From positions 1 through 11,461 of the forward strand of contig JASHVA010000029.1 in the NCBI GenBank assembly GCA_030039715.1: a DNA stretch of 11,461 nt, read 5' to 3'. The translations under genes were made by a program, and so were the position numbers. The DNA comes from Thermoplasmata archaeon. Lineage in GTDB: Archaea > Thermoplasmatota > Thermoplasmata > Lutacidiplasmatales > UBA184. Positions 1 through 7,141 of this stretch are shown here, in pieces. The notes beneath the pieces are model-generated. The model made no database searches, was not told the DNA's origin, and saw only the letters and a program-made list of their open reading frames with translations. Numbering within the stretch: position 1 is the first letter of the stretch; every line of letters starts with the position of its first letter.

Positions 1-962
1 CGCGCCCCCATTCGGCGGTAGAGCCGGTAGAGGAAGTAGATGAACACCGCGCTGACGCCGAGGATCCCCGGAACGGAGAACTCGATCAGGACGTCCCAGA
101 GGAACAGGATCCCGAGCATTCCCGTGGCGAAGTAGAATTCTGCCCACTCGAGACGCTCTCGGCCGGCGCCCCGCAGCGCCACGGCCAGCGCGCCGAGGGA
201 GGTCGCGACGAAGAGGACCCCCGTGACGGGCGCCGGGACGCGGGCCCCCGCACCCGCGATGACGAGCACGAGCACCCAGCCGGCGAAGAAGATCGCGCCC
301 CCGACGGCGAGCCCGAGCGGGCGGACCCGTGCGGGCCCCGGCCGGACGGCCAAGAGGTCCGGTCGCGCGACGAGGGCCGCGGCGATCAGAACGGCCTCGA
401 CGCCGAGGAAGAGCGCCAGGAGCGCGGGTGACGGGCCGTGCCCCACGGTGAAGGCGAAGAGCGCGACGACCCCGAGGTACACCGCCGCCACGATCGCGAC
501 CCCCGACCGATCGAGCCAGCGCACGTTCTGGACCTCGGGAAACCAGAGCCGCGTGAGCAGGATCGGCAGCGAGATCGAGTAGACCGCGTGGAAGGCGGTG
601 AGTCCGAGCGCCCACAGCCAGTTGACCCCGAACGCGTGGCCGTAGGCTCCGAGGGTACCGACCGGCGAGAGGCCCGCCGGCTCGAAGAAGGTGTGGACGG
701 CGAGGCCCTCCTCGGCGATCCCGTACGCCGCGCCGAGGAGGAGGATCGAGGCCCATCCCTTTCGGAAGTAGACCGCGAACTCCCGGATCAATAGCGCGCC
801 AGTGCCGTACAGGCCGACGATCCCCAGGAATGCGATCGCGAAGAGCGGGGGATCGACCACGAGGTTGGTGATCGGTGTCGAGCCCGTGAGGAGCTCGGGG
901 ATCGAGGGGGCGAGCAGGAGCAGCGCGAGCACCGGCCAGCGCGGCCGGATCCGGATCGCCAC
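1..962 (-). CDS. Uncharacterised polytopic membrane protein with intramembrane EEG and His motifs (C-terminus off the window)
   Basis: Reading the minus strand from GTG at 962 gives 320 open codons to the window edge, so the C-terminus is missing. An in-frame TAA ten codons upstream leaves this GTG as the first usable start, and a TATA-like patch lies about 29 nt before it. The protein is very hydrophobic, with roughly 8-10 membrane segments. The N-terminal part has the motif ELLTGSTP (residues 23-30), then YGTGALLIRE (52-61), GAAYGIAEEGL (77-87) and LTAFHAVYSI (121-130). From memory, uncharacterised bacterial membrane proteins share this order of motifs (STP, GALLIRE, YGI-EEG, FHA), but I cannot name a family. 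The paired glutamates E84-E85 and H125 inside predicted membrane segments recall intramembrane metalloproteases such as CPBP/Rce1 or PrsW; that is only an analogy. It is divergent from the sppA-like gene. The reading frame is secure; the function is not known. Confidence 0.8.
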   Translation of the reverse strand, partial: MAIRIRPRWPVLALLLLAPSIPELLTGSTPITNLVVDPPLFAIAFLGIVGLYGTGALLIREFAVYFRKGWASILLLGAAYGIAEEGLAVHTFFEPAGLSPVGTLGAYGHAFGVNWLWALGLTAFHAVYSISLPILLTRLWFPEVQNVRWLDRSGVAIVAAVYLGVVALFAFTVGHGPSPALLALFLGVEAVLIAAALVARPDLLAVRPGPARVRPLGLAVGGAIFFAGWVLVLVIAGAGARVPAPVTGVLFVATSLGALAVALRGAGRERLEWAEFYFATGMLGILFLWDVLIEFSVPGILGVSAVFIYFLYRLYRRMGA

Positions 963-986
963 GGGGGAGAGCTCGGTGAACCCGCT

Positions 987-995
987 ACTTTAACC
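987..995 (-). promoter_or_regulatory. TATA-like element of the membrane protein gene
   Basis: On the minus strand the patch reads GTTAAAGTA. It is A/T-rich in otherwise GC-rich sequence and is centred about 29 nt before the GTG start at 962, so transcription would begin almost at the start codon. It forms half of the divergent promoter region shared with the sppA-like gene. Confidence 0.45.
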
Positions 996-1019
996 GTCCC
1001 CTCGGCCGCCCGAGCCGGG

Positions 1020-1027
1020 ATTATATG
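1020..1027 (+). promoter_or_regulatory. TATA-like element of the sppA-like gene
   Basis: ATTATATG is the strongest TATA-like sequence in the 97 bp between the divergent genes. It is centred about 37 nt before the GTG at 1060, which predicts a short leader of roughly 10 nt. That leader would hold GGAGG at 1048-1052, a good Shine-Dalgarno sequence 7 nt before the start. This makes sppA the one gene here with both a leader and a clear ribosome binding site. Confidence 0.5.
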
Positions 1028-1059
1028 CGCCGCCGTTCTCGTCGGGCGGAGGCGCGCCC

Positions 1060-1854
1060 GTGCGGGAGATCCTGGCCCATGTCGCCTTCCGCGGTACGAT
1101 CCGCGAGCGCTCGGTGGAGCCGTACCTCCGGATCCTCCGCGGACTGCGAGACCGCCGCCGCGTGAAGGGGGTCCTCCTCGACATCTCGAGCGGGGGCGGC
1201 GAATCGATCGCCTCGACGGACTTCTACCTCGCCGTGAAGCGTCTCGACGCGGCGAAGCCGGTGATCGCGTCGATCGGGTCGATGGGGGCCTCGGGAGCGT
1301 ACATGGCGGCGCTCGGGGCGCGGCGAGTCTACGCCTATCCGGAATCCGCGGTCGGCTCGATCGGAGTGATCATGCCGCACTTCGCGACCCGCGACCTCCT
1401 GCGTCGGCTCGGGATCTCGGTCGACCTCCTCCACCTCGGCGAGCACAAGGACGCGTATCAGGCGTACCGGCCGCTCACGGAGGAGGAGCGCACGCATCTC
1501 CTCGCGTTCGCACGGTCGAGCTACGACTCGTTCGTCGCCCTCGTCGCCCGGGAGCGGCGCCGGCCGATCGAGGAGGTGCGGGCGCTCGCGACCGGCGAGT
1601 TCTGGAGCGGGACGCGCTCGGTGGAGCTCGGCCTCGTCGACGCCCTGGGGGACCGGGACGCCGCGCTCGAAGAGCTCTCGAAGTTGACCGGCGTGCCGAC
1701 CGGCAAGACCGTGCGGGTGGTCCCGCCCCGGCCGTTCGTGGAGCGCCTCTTGAACGGGGGCGCGAATGCCCTCACGAACGCGGTCGCGACGCGCGTCCAG
1801 GAGTCGATCGAGGAGAGCCTCCTCGACGGCGGCGGCTACGGACTCTGGCGGTAG
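1060..1854 (+). CDS. sppA: SppA-type Ser/Lys peptidase (S49, ClpP/crotonase fold) without an N-terminal membrane anchor
   Basis: This 264-residue protein belongs to the SppA/S49 peptidases, which degrade signal peptides and other membrane-associated peptides through a Ser-Lys dyad. The nucleophile lies in GSMGASGAY (S78) and the general base in LGEHKDAYQ (K130). The 52-residue spacing matches S147/K199 of Bacillus subtilis SppA. Further family marks are DISSGGGES (41-49), in place of the usual NSPGG oxyanion loop, AVGSIGVI (97-104) and the G-EFWSG-A/S-ExGLVD region near residues 178-195. The GTG start is supported by GGAGG 7 nt upstream. SppA proteins normally carry an N-terminal membrane segment. 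This one starts directly in the catalytic fold and shows no obvious transmembrane helix, so it may be cytosolic or peripheral. The C-terminal ~35 residues look amphipathic. The gene lies 48 nt upstream of the Sec61-beta gene. The assignment is firm; substrate and location are open. Confidence 0.9.
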   Translation: MREILAHVAFRGTIRERSVEPYLRILRGLRDRRRVKGVLLDISSGGGESIASTDFYLAVKRLDAAKPVIASIGSMGASGAYMAALGARRVYAYPESAVGSIGVIMPHFATRDLLRRLGISVDLLHLGEHKDAYQAYRPLTEEERTHLLAFARSSYDSFVALVARERRRPIEEVRALATGEFWSGTRSVELGLVDALGDRDAALEELSKLTGVPTGKTVRVVPPRPFVERLLNGGANALTNAVATRVQESIEESLLDGGGYGLWR

Positions 1855-1868
1855 CCCCGACGCTCCGG

Positions 1869-1877
1869 GTTAAATAC
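1869..1877 (+). promoter_or_regulatory. TATA-like element of the Sec61-beta gene
   Basis: GTTAAATAC is centred about 30 nt before the ATG at 1903, within the short gap after sppA. It indicates an independent, probably leaderless or nearly leaderless transcript for the Sec61-beta gene. Confidence 0.5.
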
Positions 1878-1902
1878 GGGCCGCACGGTCGGCCGGTTCG
1901 CG

Positions 1903-2064
1903 ATGCCCGACAACCGCCGATCCGGCTTCTCCAGCGCGGCCGGTCTCATCCAATACTACGACATGGAGGAGACGCGGGCGCTCAAGGTCAACCCGTACCT
2001 CGTGATCGGGCTCGGGATCGCGGCCGCCGTCCTCGTCGAAGTGCTGAACTGGCGGGTCATCTAG
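1903..2064 (+). CDS. secG: Sec61-beta / archaeal SecG, translocon small subunit
   Basis: A 53-residue protein with the classic archaeal Sec61-beta plan. It has a short polar N-terminus with basic residues (NRRSGFSS), the family motif AGLIQYYDMEE (13-23), LKVNPYLVIG (27-36) just before the membrane, and one C-terminal transmembrane helix at about residues 31-48. Archaeal homologues show AGLIRYMDE followed by K-P-x-x-V-I-G, which this matches closely. It is a tail-anchored component of the SecYEbeta protein-conducting channel, where it is peripheral to SecY. The ATG is preceded by a TATA-like element at the expected leaderless distance. Its TAG stop (2062-2064) touches the stop codon of the convergent taw1 gene with no base between them. 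The length and motif make the identification strong despite the small size. Confidence 0.92.
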   Translation: MPDNRRSGFSSAAGLIQYYDMEETRALKVNPYLVIGLGIAAAVLVEVLNWRVI

Positions 2065-3045
2065 TCAGGCGGTGGCGCCGACCGTCGGGAGCGTCGGCCC
2101 GGTCGGGGTCCGGCCCGGAAGGTAGCGGCCGTCCGCGCGCGCCCCGAGCAGATAGACCTTCGACTCGGGCGATTCGTCGAGGAGGAGATAGCCCGTCCGC
2201 GCCGCGAGCCGCCGGGCGAACTCCCCGACCTCCTCGTGGGTCGGCACGTGGTCCCGGCCGAGTCGCTGGCGCGATTTTCCCATATAGACGTAGCCCTTCG
2301 GCTCCACGAAATCCGGCCGCGCGAGGAGGTCGAGCTCGGCATACTCGTCGACCCACCCCAGGTTCCATCCCTTGACGAGCGTGTGCCGGACGACGCGGCG
2401 CGTGCGGAGCCCCCGGACGATCTCGAGCGATTCGCGCAGGCGCTGCCAGGCGTCGTCGTAGGCGGGCAGCGTGAGCCGGCGGAAGACCGCCGCGTTCGGC
2501 GCGGTCACGGAAACGTAGAGCTGGGTCGGGAGCGGGTCGAGCGCGCGCAGCGCGTCCGGGTTCGTCCCGTTCGTGACGAGGAACGTCGTGATGCCGCGAG
2601 CGTGGCAGAGCTCGAGGAACCGGTTCATCTTCGGATAGAGCGTCGGCTCGCCGGTCAGCGAGATCGCGATGTGCCGGGGGGACTGGGACGCCTCCCACCG
2701 CTCGAGCTCGACCGCCGGGTCCCCCTTGAACCCCGAGAGAATCCGGCGCTGCGCGTCGATCGAGCGGTCGAGCAGGGTCTCGGGGTCGTCGTACTCCGGC
2801 ATCACGGCGTCGTGCTCCCACCCCTGGTTCCGCCAGCAGAACCGGCAGTGGAGGTTGCACGAATCGATCGCCGGCGACATCTGGAGACACCGGTGGCTCT
2901 CGATGCCGTAGAACCGGCCCTTGTAACAGTCCCGGCCGCGGGTCAGGGACTCGCGGGTCCAGTAGCACATCTTGACCGCGCTGTGCTTTCCGACGAGTTG
3001 GTAGCCCTGCCCCGCGAGCTCGGTCGAGAGATCCTGGTCGCCCAT
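2065..3045 (-). CDS. taw1: TYW1/Taw1, 4-demethylwyosine synthase (radical SAM)
   Basis: A 326-residue archaeal TYW1 (Taw1). It condenses N1-methylguanosine at position 37 of tRNA-Phe with carbons 2 and 3 of pyruvate to form 4-demethylwyosine, the tricyclic base from which wybutosine derivatives are made. The radical SAM cluster motif is CNLHCRFC (C63, C67, C70). A second set of cysteines, C27, C40 and C53, ligates the auxiliary 4Fe-4S cluster; all six sit one residue beyond the positions I recall for the Methanocaldococcus enzyme. K42, just after C40, corresponds to the conserved lysine proposed to bind pyruvate. SLTGEPTLYP (129-138) is the GEPT-type SAM-binding strand, and VTNGT (157-161) is also conserved. 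It lacks the flavodoxin domain of eukaryotic TYW1, as expected for archaea. The ATG start has a TATA-like patch about 31 nt upstream. A short palindrome overlaps the start. Confidence 0.95.
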   Translation of the reverse strand: MGDQDLSTELAGQGYQLVGKHSAVKMCYWTRESLTRGRDCYKGRFYGIESHRCLQMSPAIDSCNLHCRFCWRNQGWEHDAVMPEYDDPETLLDRSIDAQRRILSGFKGDPAVELERWEASQSPRHIAISLTGEPTLYPKMNRFLELCHARGITTFLVTNGTNPDALRALDPLPTQLYVSVTAPNAAVFRRLTLPAYDDAWQRLRESLEIVRGLRTRRVVRHTLVKGWNLGWVDEYAELDLLARPDFVEPKGYVYMGKSRQRLGRDHVPTHEEVGEFARRLAARTGYLLLDESPESKVYLLGARADGRYLPGRTPTGPTLPTVGATA

Positions 3046-3056
3046 CGGTCGATGGG
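3041..3056. promoter_or_regulatory. Palindrome across the taw1 start codon
   Basis: CCCATCG and CGATGGG form a perfect 7-bp inverted repeat separated by 2 bases. It covers the taw1 ATG (3043-3045) and the start site predicted from the TATA patch. It could be an operator, or a hairpin masking the start codon if the transcript begins upstream. It may also be chance in GC-rich sequence. Confidence 0.3.
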
Positions 3057-3072
3057 GCGACGAGGGCCGCCG

Positions 3073-3080
3073 CCTTAACC
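3073..3080 (-). promoter_or_regulatory. TATA-like element of taw1
   Basis: On the minus strand the patch reads GGTTAAGG, centred about 31 nt before the taw1 ATG. It lies in the 64-bp gap after the ABC permease stop, so taw1 probably has its own promoter rather than relying on read-through from the ABC genes on the same strand. Confidence 0.42.
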
Positions 3081-3109
3081 CTTTGTCGAGCGAGTGCCCG
3101 CCGGAGCGC

Positions 3110-3973
3110 CTAGGTGAACTCCTCGCGCTCGAACAGCGCGAGGCCGCCGAAGGTCGTTCCGAAGAAGTAGCCGAGCATGACCGCGACGCCCTGGGCGTAC
3201 GTCGGGTAGGCGATGATGCCCCCCGTGACGACTCCCGCCGTGTGCGGCAGTCCCGTGATCGGGTAGGAGATCGCCGTGCTCGCCCAGGTGATGATGAACC
3301 ATGGCGTGATGCCGACGAGGATCGTCAGTAGGTCCTCCACGACGCTGAAACCGAACAGGAACATGATCGCGACGATGATGACACCGTAGAGGCTTTGCTT
3401 GAAGAGCGAACTGAAGAGGAACGTCGTGCCGAGCACCGCGCCGAGGTAAAGCGCCGCGAGGGCCAGCGAGCCGAAGAGGCCCGCCGTGATCGCGCCGGTC
3501 CCGACGAAGTAGAGCCCGGCGAGCAAGAGGACCAGGAAGTACGTCAGGATCGTCACCATCGAGGCGGCGTAAGCGGCGACGTACTTACCGGCATAGACGC
3601 TCCAGCGTTTGATCGGGAGCCCCATCAGGTAGTAGCCGGTCTTGTTCTGGAATTCGCCGGCGATCGAATCTCCGCCGTAGATGATTCCCGCGAACAGGAT
3701 GAGGAGGGTTGCGCCGCCGACCCAGAGGCTGCCGTAGAACGCCGAGCTCGTGGCGATCAGTGCGGCCGGGCGGTAGTGCCCGACGAGGCCGAGCAGGGCG
3801 ACGCTGATCGCGGCGACGATGCCCATCATGAGGATGAACCGCCGGGACCGCAGGTAGTCCCGGAACTGGTACCGGGACATCAGCAGGGCCTGGGTCCACG
3901 AACCGGGGACGGTCCCGAGGGACCCGTCGGAGCGCCGACCGCGGGCGAGCTCGCTCGTGGTCCCCCCGCTCAT
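3110..3973 (-). CDS. ABC-2 type transporter permease
   Basis: A 287-residue membrane subunit of an ABC exporter. After a polar N-terminal region of about 40 residues it shows six hydrophobic segments, at roughly 46-64, 80-99, 132-157, 164-188, 195-220 and 260-281. The loop after the second segment holds GGDSIAGEFQNKTGYYLMGLP (starting near 100), followed by IKRWSVYAGKY. This is the E-x-x-x-x-T-x-x-x-L-x-x-P-I/V-x-R ... K signature of ABC-2/NosY-like permeases, the coupling region that contacts the ATPase. Its ATG overlaps the ATPase stop as ATGA (3970-3973), showing translational coupling and a shared complex. The substrate cannot be read from the sequence. Lying downstream of a copper ATPase, it could serve metal stress or envelope maintenance, but generic small-molecule or lipid export is equally possible. 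Confidence 0.87.
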   Translation of the reverse strand: MSGGTTSELARGRRSDGSLGTVPGSWTQALLMSRYQFRDYLRSRRFILMMGIVAAISVALLGLVGHYRPAALIATSSAFYGSLWVGGATLLILFAGIIYGGDSIAGEFQNKTGYYLMGLPIKRWSVYAGKYVAAYAASMVTILTYFLVLLLAGLYFVGTGAITAGLFGSLALAALYLGAVLGTTFLFSSLFKQSLYGVIIVAIMFLFGFSVVEDLLTILVGITPWFIITWASTAISYPITGLPHTAGVVTGGIIAYPTYAQGVAVMLGYFFGTTFGGLALFEREEFT

Positions 3974-4917
3974 GCCTCCCCCGTCGAGATCTCGCGCAGA
4001 TAGACGTCCTCGAGCGCGCTTCGGGACTCGTGGAAACCCACGAGGCCGATCTTGAGGCCCGTAAGTTGCTCGAGCAGCGCCGCGCGCGCCTCCGGACCCC
4101 CCTGCACGACCAAGCTGATTCGGCGGTCGTCGAGCCGGGACCAGCCCGTCACGCCCGGAAGCGACGCGATCGAGCGGGCGATGTCGGCGTCGCTCACGGG
4201 CCGCAAGAATTCCGCGTCGACCGGCGTGGCGCCCCCGCCGAGACGCGCGTTGACGTTCGCGAGCGTGTCGTAGAACAGAAGCTTGCCATGGTTGATCAGG
4301 ACGACCTCGTCGCAGACGTCAACGACCTCGCTCAGGATGTGGCTCGAGAAGAAGATGAGGCGTCCCTGGCCCTTCAGCTCGCGGATGATCGAGCGGACCT
4401 CCGCCATCCCCCGGGGATCGAGGCCGGTGCTCGGCTCGTCCAGCATCACGACATCGGGGTCGGAGAGGAGGGTCGAGGCGATGTTGATCCGCTGCTTCAT
4501 TCCCTTCGAGAACGACCCGACCTTTTGGTCGGCCCAGTCGCTCATCTTGACCTCCGCGAGGACGATGTCGGTCCGGGCCCGTACGTCCTGGCGGTTCATG
4601 CCGCGCAAAGAGCCAGAGAGCTCGAGCGCCTCGCGAGGGGTCAGCGAGCTATAGATCTCGGGCGTCTCGATAAGGGCCCCGCAGGAGGCGAGCGCCCGCT
4701 TGCGGTCGCGTTGGACCGAGATCCCGTTGATCAGCGCCTCGCCCTCGGTAGGGAAGATCAGGTTCGTGAACATCTTCAGGGTCGTGGTCTTCCCTGCGCC
4801 GTTCGGGCCCAGGAACCCGACGCACTTTGTGCCCTCGATGTCGAGGTCGAGATGGTCGAGCGCCGTGAAGCGCCCGAATCGGCGAGTGAGCTGTCGGGCC
4901 TGAAGTGTCGGGGACAC
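3970..4917 (-). CDS. ABC transporter ATP-binding protein (ABC-2 exporter type)
   Basis: A 315-residue nucleotide-binding subunit with all ATPase motifs: Walker A GPNGAGKTT (37-45), the Q-loop region where this group has GALIETPE (80-87), signature SFSKGMKQR (135-143), Walker B VVMLDEP (156-162), D-loop STGLDPRG (163-170) and switch histidine H193 in SSHIL. The GALIE-x-P form and the SKGM signature are typical of NosF/CcmA-like and antibiotic-export ATPases. Residues from about 230 form the short C-terminal accessory domain common in this group. The start is GTG at 4917; no in-frame ATG lies nearby. AGGTG about 7 nt upstream is a possible ribosome binding site. It powers the permease encoded immediately downstream. 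The copA stop lies 72 nt upstream on the same strand, so the pair could be the end of the copper operon or have its own weak promoter. Confidence 0.9.
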   Translation of the reverse strand: MSPTLQARQLTRRFGRFTALDHLDLDIEGTKCVGFLGPNGAGKTTTLKMFTNLIFPTEGEALINGISVQRDRKRALASCGALIETPEIYSSLTPREALELSGSLRGMNRQDVRARTDIVLAEVKMSDWADQKVGSFSKGMKQRINIASTLLSDPDVVMLDEPSTGLDPRGMAEVRSIIRELKGQGRLIFFSSHILSEVVDVCDEVVLINHGKLLFYDTLANVNARLGGGATPVDAEFLRPVSDADIARSIASLPGVTGWSRLDDRRISLVVQGGPEARAALLEQLTGLKIGLVGFHESRSALEDVYLREISTGEA

Positions 4918-4958
4918 GGAGGGACACCTGATTGATGGAGAACCCTGGAGCGTGGGAG

Positions 4959-4970
4959 TTGAAAAGCCTG
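4959..4970 (-). promoter_or_regulatory. A/T-rich patch between copA and the ABC ATPase gene (weak promoter or terminator)
   Basis: On the minus strand this reads about GCTTTTCAACT, the only A/T-rich patch in the 72-bp gap. The short T run could end the copA transcript, since archaeal termination uses T-rich tracts. Equally, it could be a poor TATA element about 47 nt before the ABC ATPase start. No stem-loop precedes it, and neither role is convincing. Confidence 0.2.
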
Positions 4971-4989
4971 AGGGGGGCCTGCGAGTACC

Positions 4990-7092
4990 TCACACGGACG
5001 CCGGAACCGCGGCCACGGCTCCCGATGGCGAGGGCGATCGCCGTCCGCTCCAGCGCAGGGAGAGGGAGTTCACGACCACGGTGGTCGAGGAGAGGCCCAT
5101 CGCAACGGCGCCCACCATCGGGAGCACCGAATAGACCCCGAGACCGAAAATCGGAACGATGGCCCCCATCGCGATCGGGATCAGGACGGCGTTGTAACCG
5201 ACCGCCCACTCGAGGTTCGTCCGGACCTTTCCCACGGTCCGACGCGCGATGCCGAGCGCGGCGGGAACGCCCCCGAAGTCCGGCCGTACGAGGAGCACGC
5301 CGCCGGCCTCTCGCGCGACGTCCGTTCCCGTTCCGATGGCGATGCCGAGGTCGGCCCCCGCGAGCGCCGGCCCGTCGTTGATCCCGTCGCCGACGAACGC
5401 GACCCGGAGGCCTTCGGACCGCAGTCGCTCGAGGAGCTCGAGCTTTTCGCCCGGCGTGAGACCGGCGTGCACTTCCTCGATCCCCGCGGCCCGGGCGATC
5501 GCACGCGCGGACGCCTCGCGGTCCCCGGTTGCCATCACGACCCGAACCCTCGCAGCGCGCAGGGTCTCCACCGCGGCGCGCGTGCCCGGCCGTAGCGGGT
5601 CCTCGAACGCGAGCCGCCCGATCTCACGGCCGTCCACGCGGACGACGGACTCCGACGTCTCCTCTCCAAGCTCCTCGCCGGGAAAGCCGCCCCGGGGGAC
5701 CCTCGGTCGGTCGGACGACCGCACGAGCTCGACCGATCGGCCTCCTACCGTCCCGCGGACCCCGCTGCCGGGCATCGCTCGGACCTCGTCGGCCGCGGCG
5801 CCGGTCCACCCCCGCGCCCGGGCAGCCGTAACGACGGCGCCGGCGAGCGGATGCTCGGACCCCGACTCCACCGAAGCGGCCAGGTCGAGCAGCTCGGTCT
5901 CGGTCGTCCCGGGCGCAGTGCGCACTCCGACGAGCGTCGGCCTCCCCGCGGTGATCGTCCCGGTCTTGTCGGTGACGACGACGTTGATGCCCGCCGCCCG
6001 TTCGATCGAGTCCTCGCCCCGGAACAGAATCCCTTCCTCGGCGGCCCGACCCGCACCGACCAGGATGGCGGCCGGCGTGGCGATCCCGAAGGCGCAGGGG
6101 CACGCCGTGATCACGACCGTGACGAAGACGAGGAGCGCCGTCGGGAACGGCGCGTGCCCGACGCTCGCCCACAGGCCCGCGGCCGCGATGGCCAGGAGCA
6201 AGACCGTGGGAACGAAACCGGCCGCGATTCGGTCGGCGGTCCGCTGCAGCGGCACACGGGCCATCTCGGCTTCGGTCAACAATCGACCGACCGTGGAGAG
6301 GAAGGTGTCGCCACCGATACGTCCGACCCTCACGTAGACCCGGCCCTCGCCGTTGAGCGACCCGGCGATCACGCGGTCTCCCGGGGCCTTCGCCACCGGC
6401 ATCGGTTCGCCCGTCAGGATCGACTCGTCTGCGCTGGTCCGCCCGGCCGTGACCGTGCCGTCGACGGAGAATCGCTCTCCCGGCCGCACGGAGACAGTCT
6501 CTCCGACCCGGACTTGATCGAGCGCGACGGAGCTTTCCGCCCCCTCCCGCACGATCGTGACGGAACGCGGCAGGAGGCCGGCGAGGCCGCGGACCGCGGA
6601 GTTGGCTCGCCCTCGCGTGAGCTGCTCGAGGTAGTTCCCGCTGAGGATCAGGGCGATGATCAGCGAGGAAGCGTCGAAGTAGTAGTCGTGCGGCAGCGCC
6701 CCCGGCGCTAGGAGCACCCCGACGCTGTAGCCGTACGCGGCCGTCGTGCCGACCGCGATCAGGAGATCCATGTTCCACGCGCGGTCGCGGAGCGCGTCCC
6801 ATGTTCCGGCGTAGAACGTGAGTCCCGGGTAGAACTGCACGACGGTGGCCGCGGCGGCCGCGACGACGATCGTGCTCCCGAGAAAGTCCCCATACGTCAG
6901 GACCGCGACGAGCACCGCGAGCGGCCACGCGACCGCCAGCCGCCAGCGCAGTCGGCCCTTGGCCCGCTCGGGCTCGGCGAAGGTGTGGAGGCAGGTGTCG
7001 GAGCAGAAGTAGTACGTGCGATTGTCGCGGCGGAGGTGGAGCGAGCTCTCCCGCTCCTCCACCCACATCCCGCAGATGGGATCGGTCGCCAT
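4990..7092 (-). CDS. copA: Cu+-exporting P1B-type ATPase with an N-terminal YHS domain
   Basis: A 700-residue heavy-metal P-type ATPase. Residues 4-40 form a YHS/TRASH-type metal-binding domain (DPICGM with C7, then YYFCSDTC with C30 and C34). It takes the place of the HMA domain normally found at the N-terminus of CopA. The core is complete: TGEP actuator loop (227-230), CPC ion-binding motif (331-333), phosphorylated D375 in DKTGT, nucleotide-binding His-Pro at 414-415, and GDGIND (568-573). Copper(I) specificity (P1B-1 subgroup) is supported by N626-x6-Y633-N634-x4-P639 in the seventh helix and M665-x2-S668-S669 in the eighth. The protein should pump cytosolic Cu+ out across the membrane. 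A stand-alone YHS protein gene precedes it by 49 nt in the same direction, so the two are probably one operon. No strong Shine-Dalgarno sequence is visible before the ATG. Silver is an alternative substrate for the same subgroup. Confidence 0.95.
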   Translation of the reverse strand: MATDPICGMWVEERESSLHLRRDNRTYYFCSDTCLHTFAEPERAKGRLRWRLAVAWPLAVLVAVLTYGDFLGSTIVVAAAAATVVQFYPGLTFYAGTWDALRDRAWNMDLLIAVGTTAAYGYSVGVLLAPGALPHDYYFDASSLIIALILSGNYLEQLTRGRANSAVRGLAGLLPRSVTIVREGAESSVALDQVRVGETVSVRPGERFSVDGTVTAGRTSADESILTGEPMPVAKAPGDRVIAGSLNGEGRVYVRVGRIGGDTFLSTVGRLLTEAEMARVPLQRTADRIAAGFVPTVLLLAIAAAGLWASVGHAPFPTALLVFVTVVITACPCAFGIATPAAILVGAGRAAEEGILFRGEDSIERAAGINVVVTDKTGTITAGRPTLVGVRTAPGTTETELLDLAASVESGSEHPLAGAVVTAARARGWTGAAADEVRAMPGSGVRGTVGGRSVELVRSSDRPRVPRGGFPGEELGEETSESVVRVDGREIGRLAFEDPLRPGTRAAVETLRAARVRVVMATGDREASARAIARAAGIEEVHAGLTPGEKLELLERLRSEGLRVAFVGDGINDGPALAGADLGIAIGTGTDVAREAGGVLLVRPDFGGVPAALGIARRTVGKVRTNLEWAVGYNAVLIPIAMGAIVPIFGLGVYSVLPMVGAVAMGLSSTTVVVNSLSLRWSGRRSPSPSGAVAAVPASV

Positions 7093-7141
7093 TCCGAGCT
7101 CGCCCCGCGAGGACGGCCGCCGGCAGTTCTGAGCCCCGACG

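Noticed and set aside
223..993. Several plus-strand open frames at the left end
   Set aside because: Their translations are low-complexity; the minus strand reads as one continuous hydrophobic protein with conserved-looking motifs from GTG 962 to the edge.
1044..1059. GGGCG/CGCCC hairpin around the sppA ribosome binding site as a regulatory switch
   Set aside because: The stem is only 5 bp in very GC-rich sequence, where such pairs are expected by chance.
2236..3078. Long plus-strand open frame opposite taw1
   Set aside because: The translation is Arg/Glu/Val-rich with no motif, while the minus strand encodes a complete TYW1 with all six cluster cysteines.
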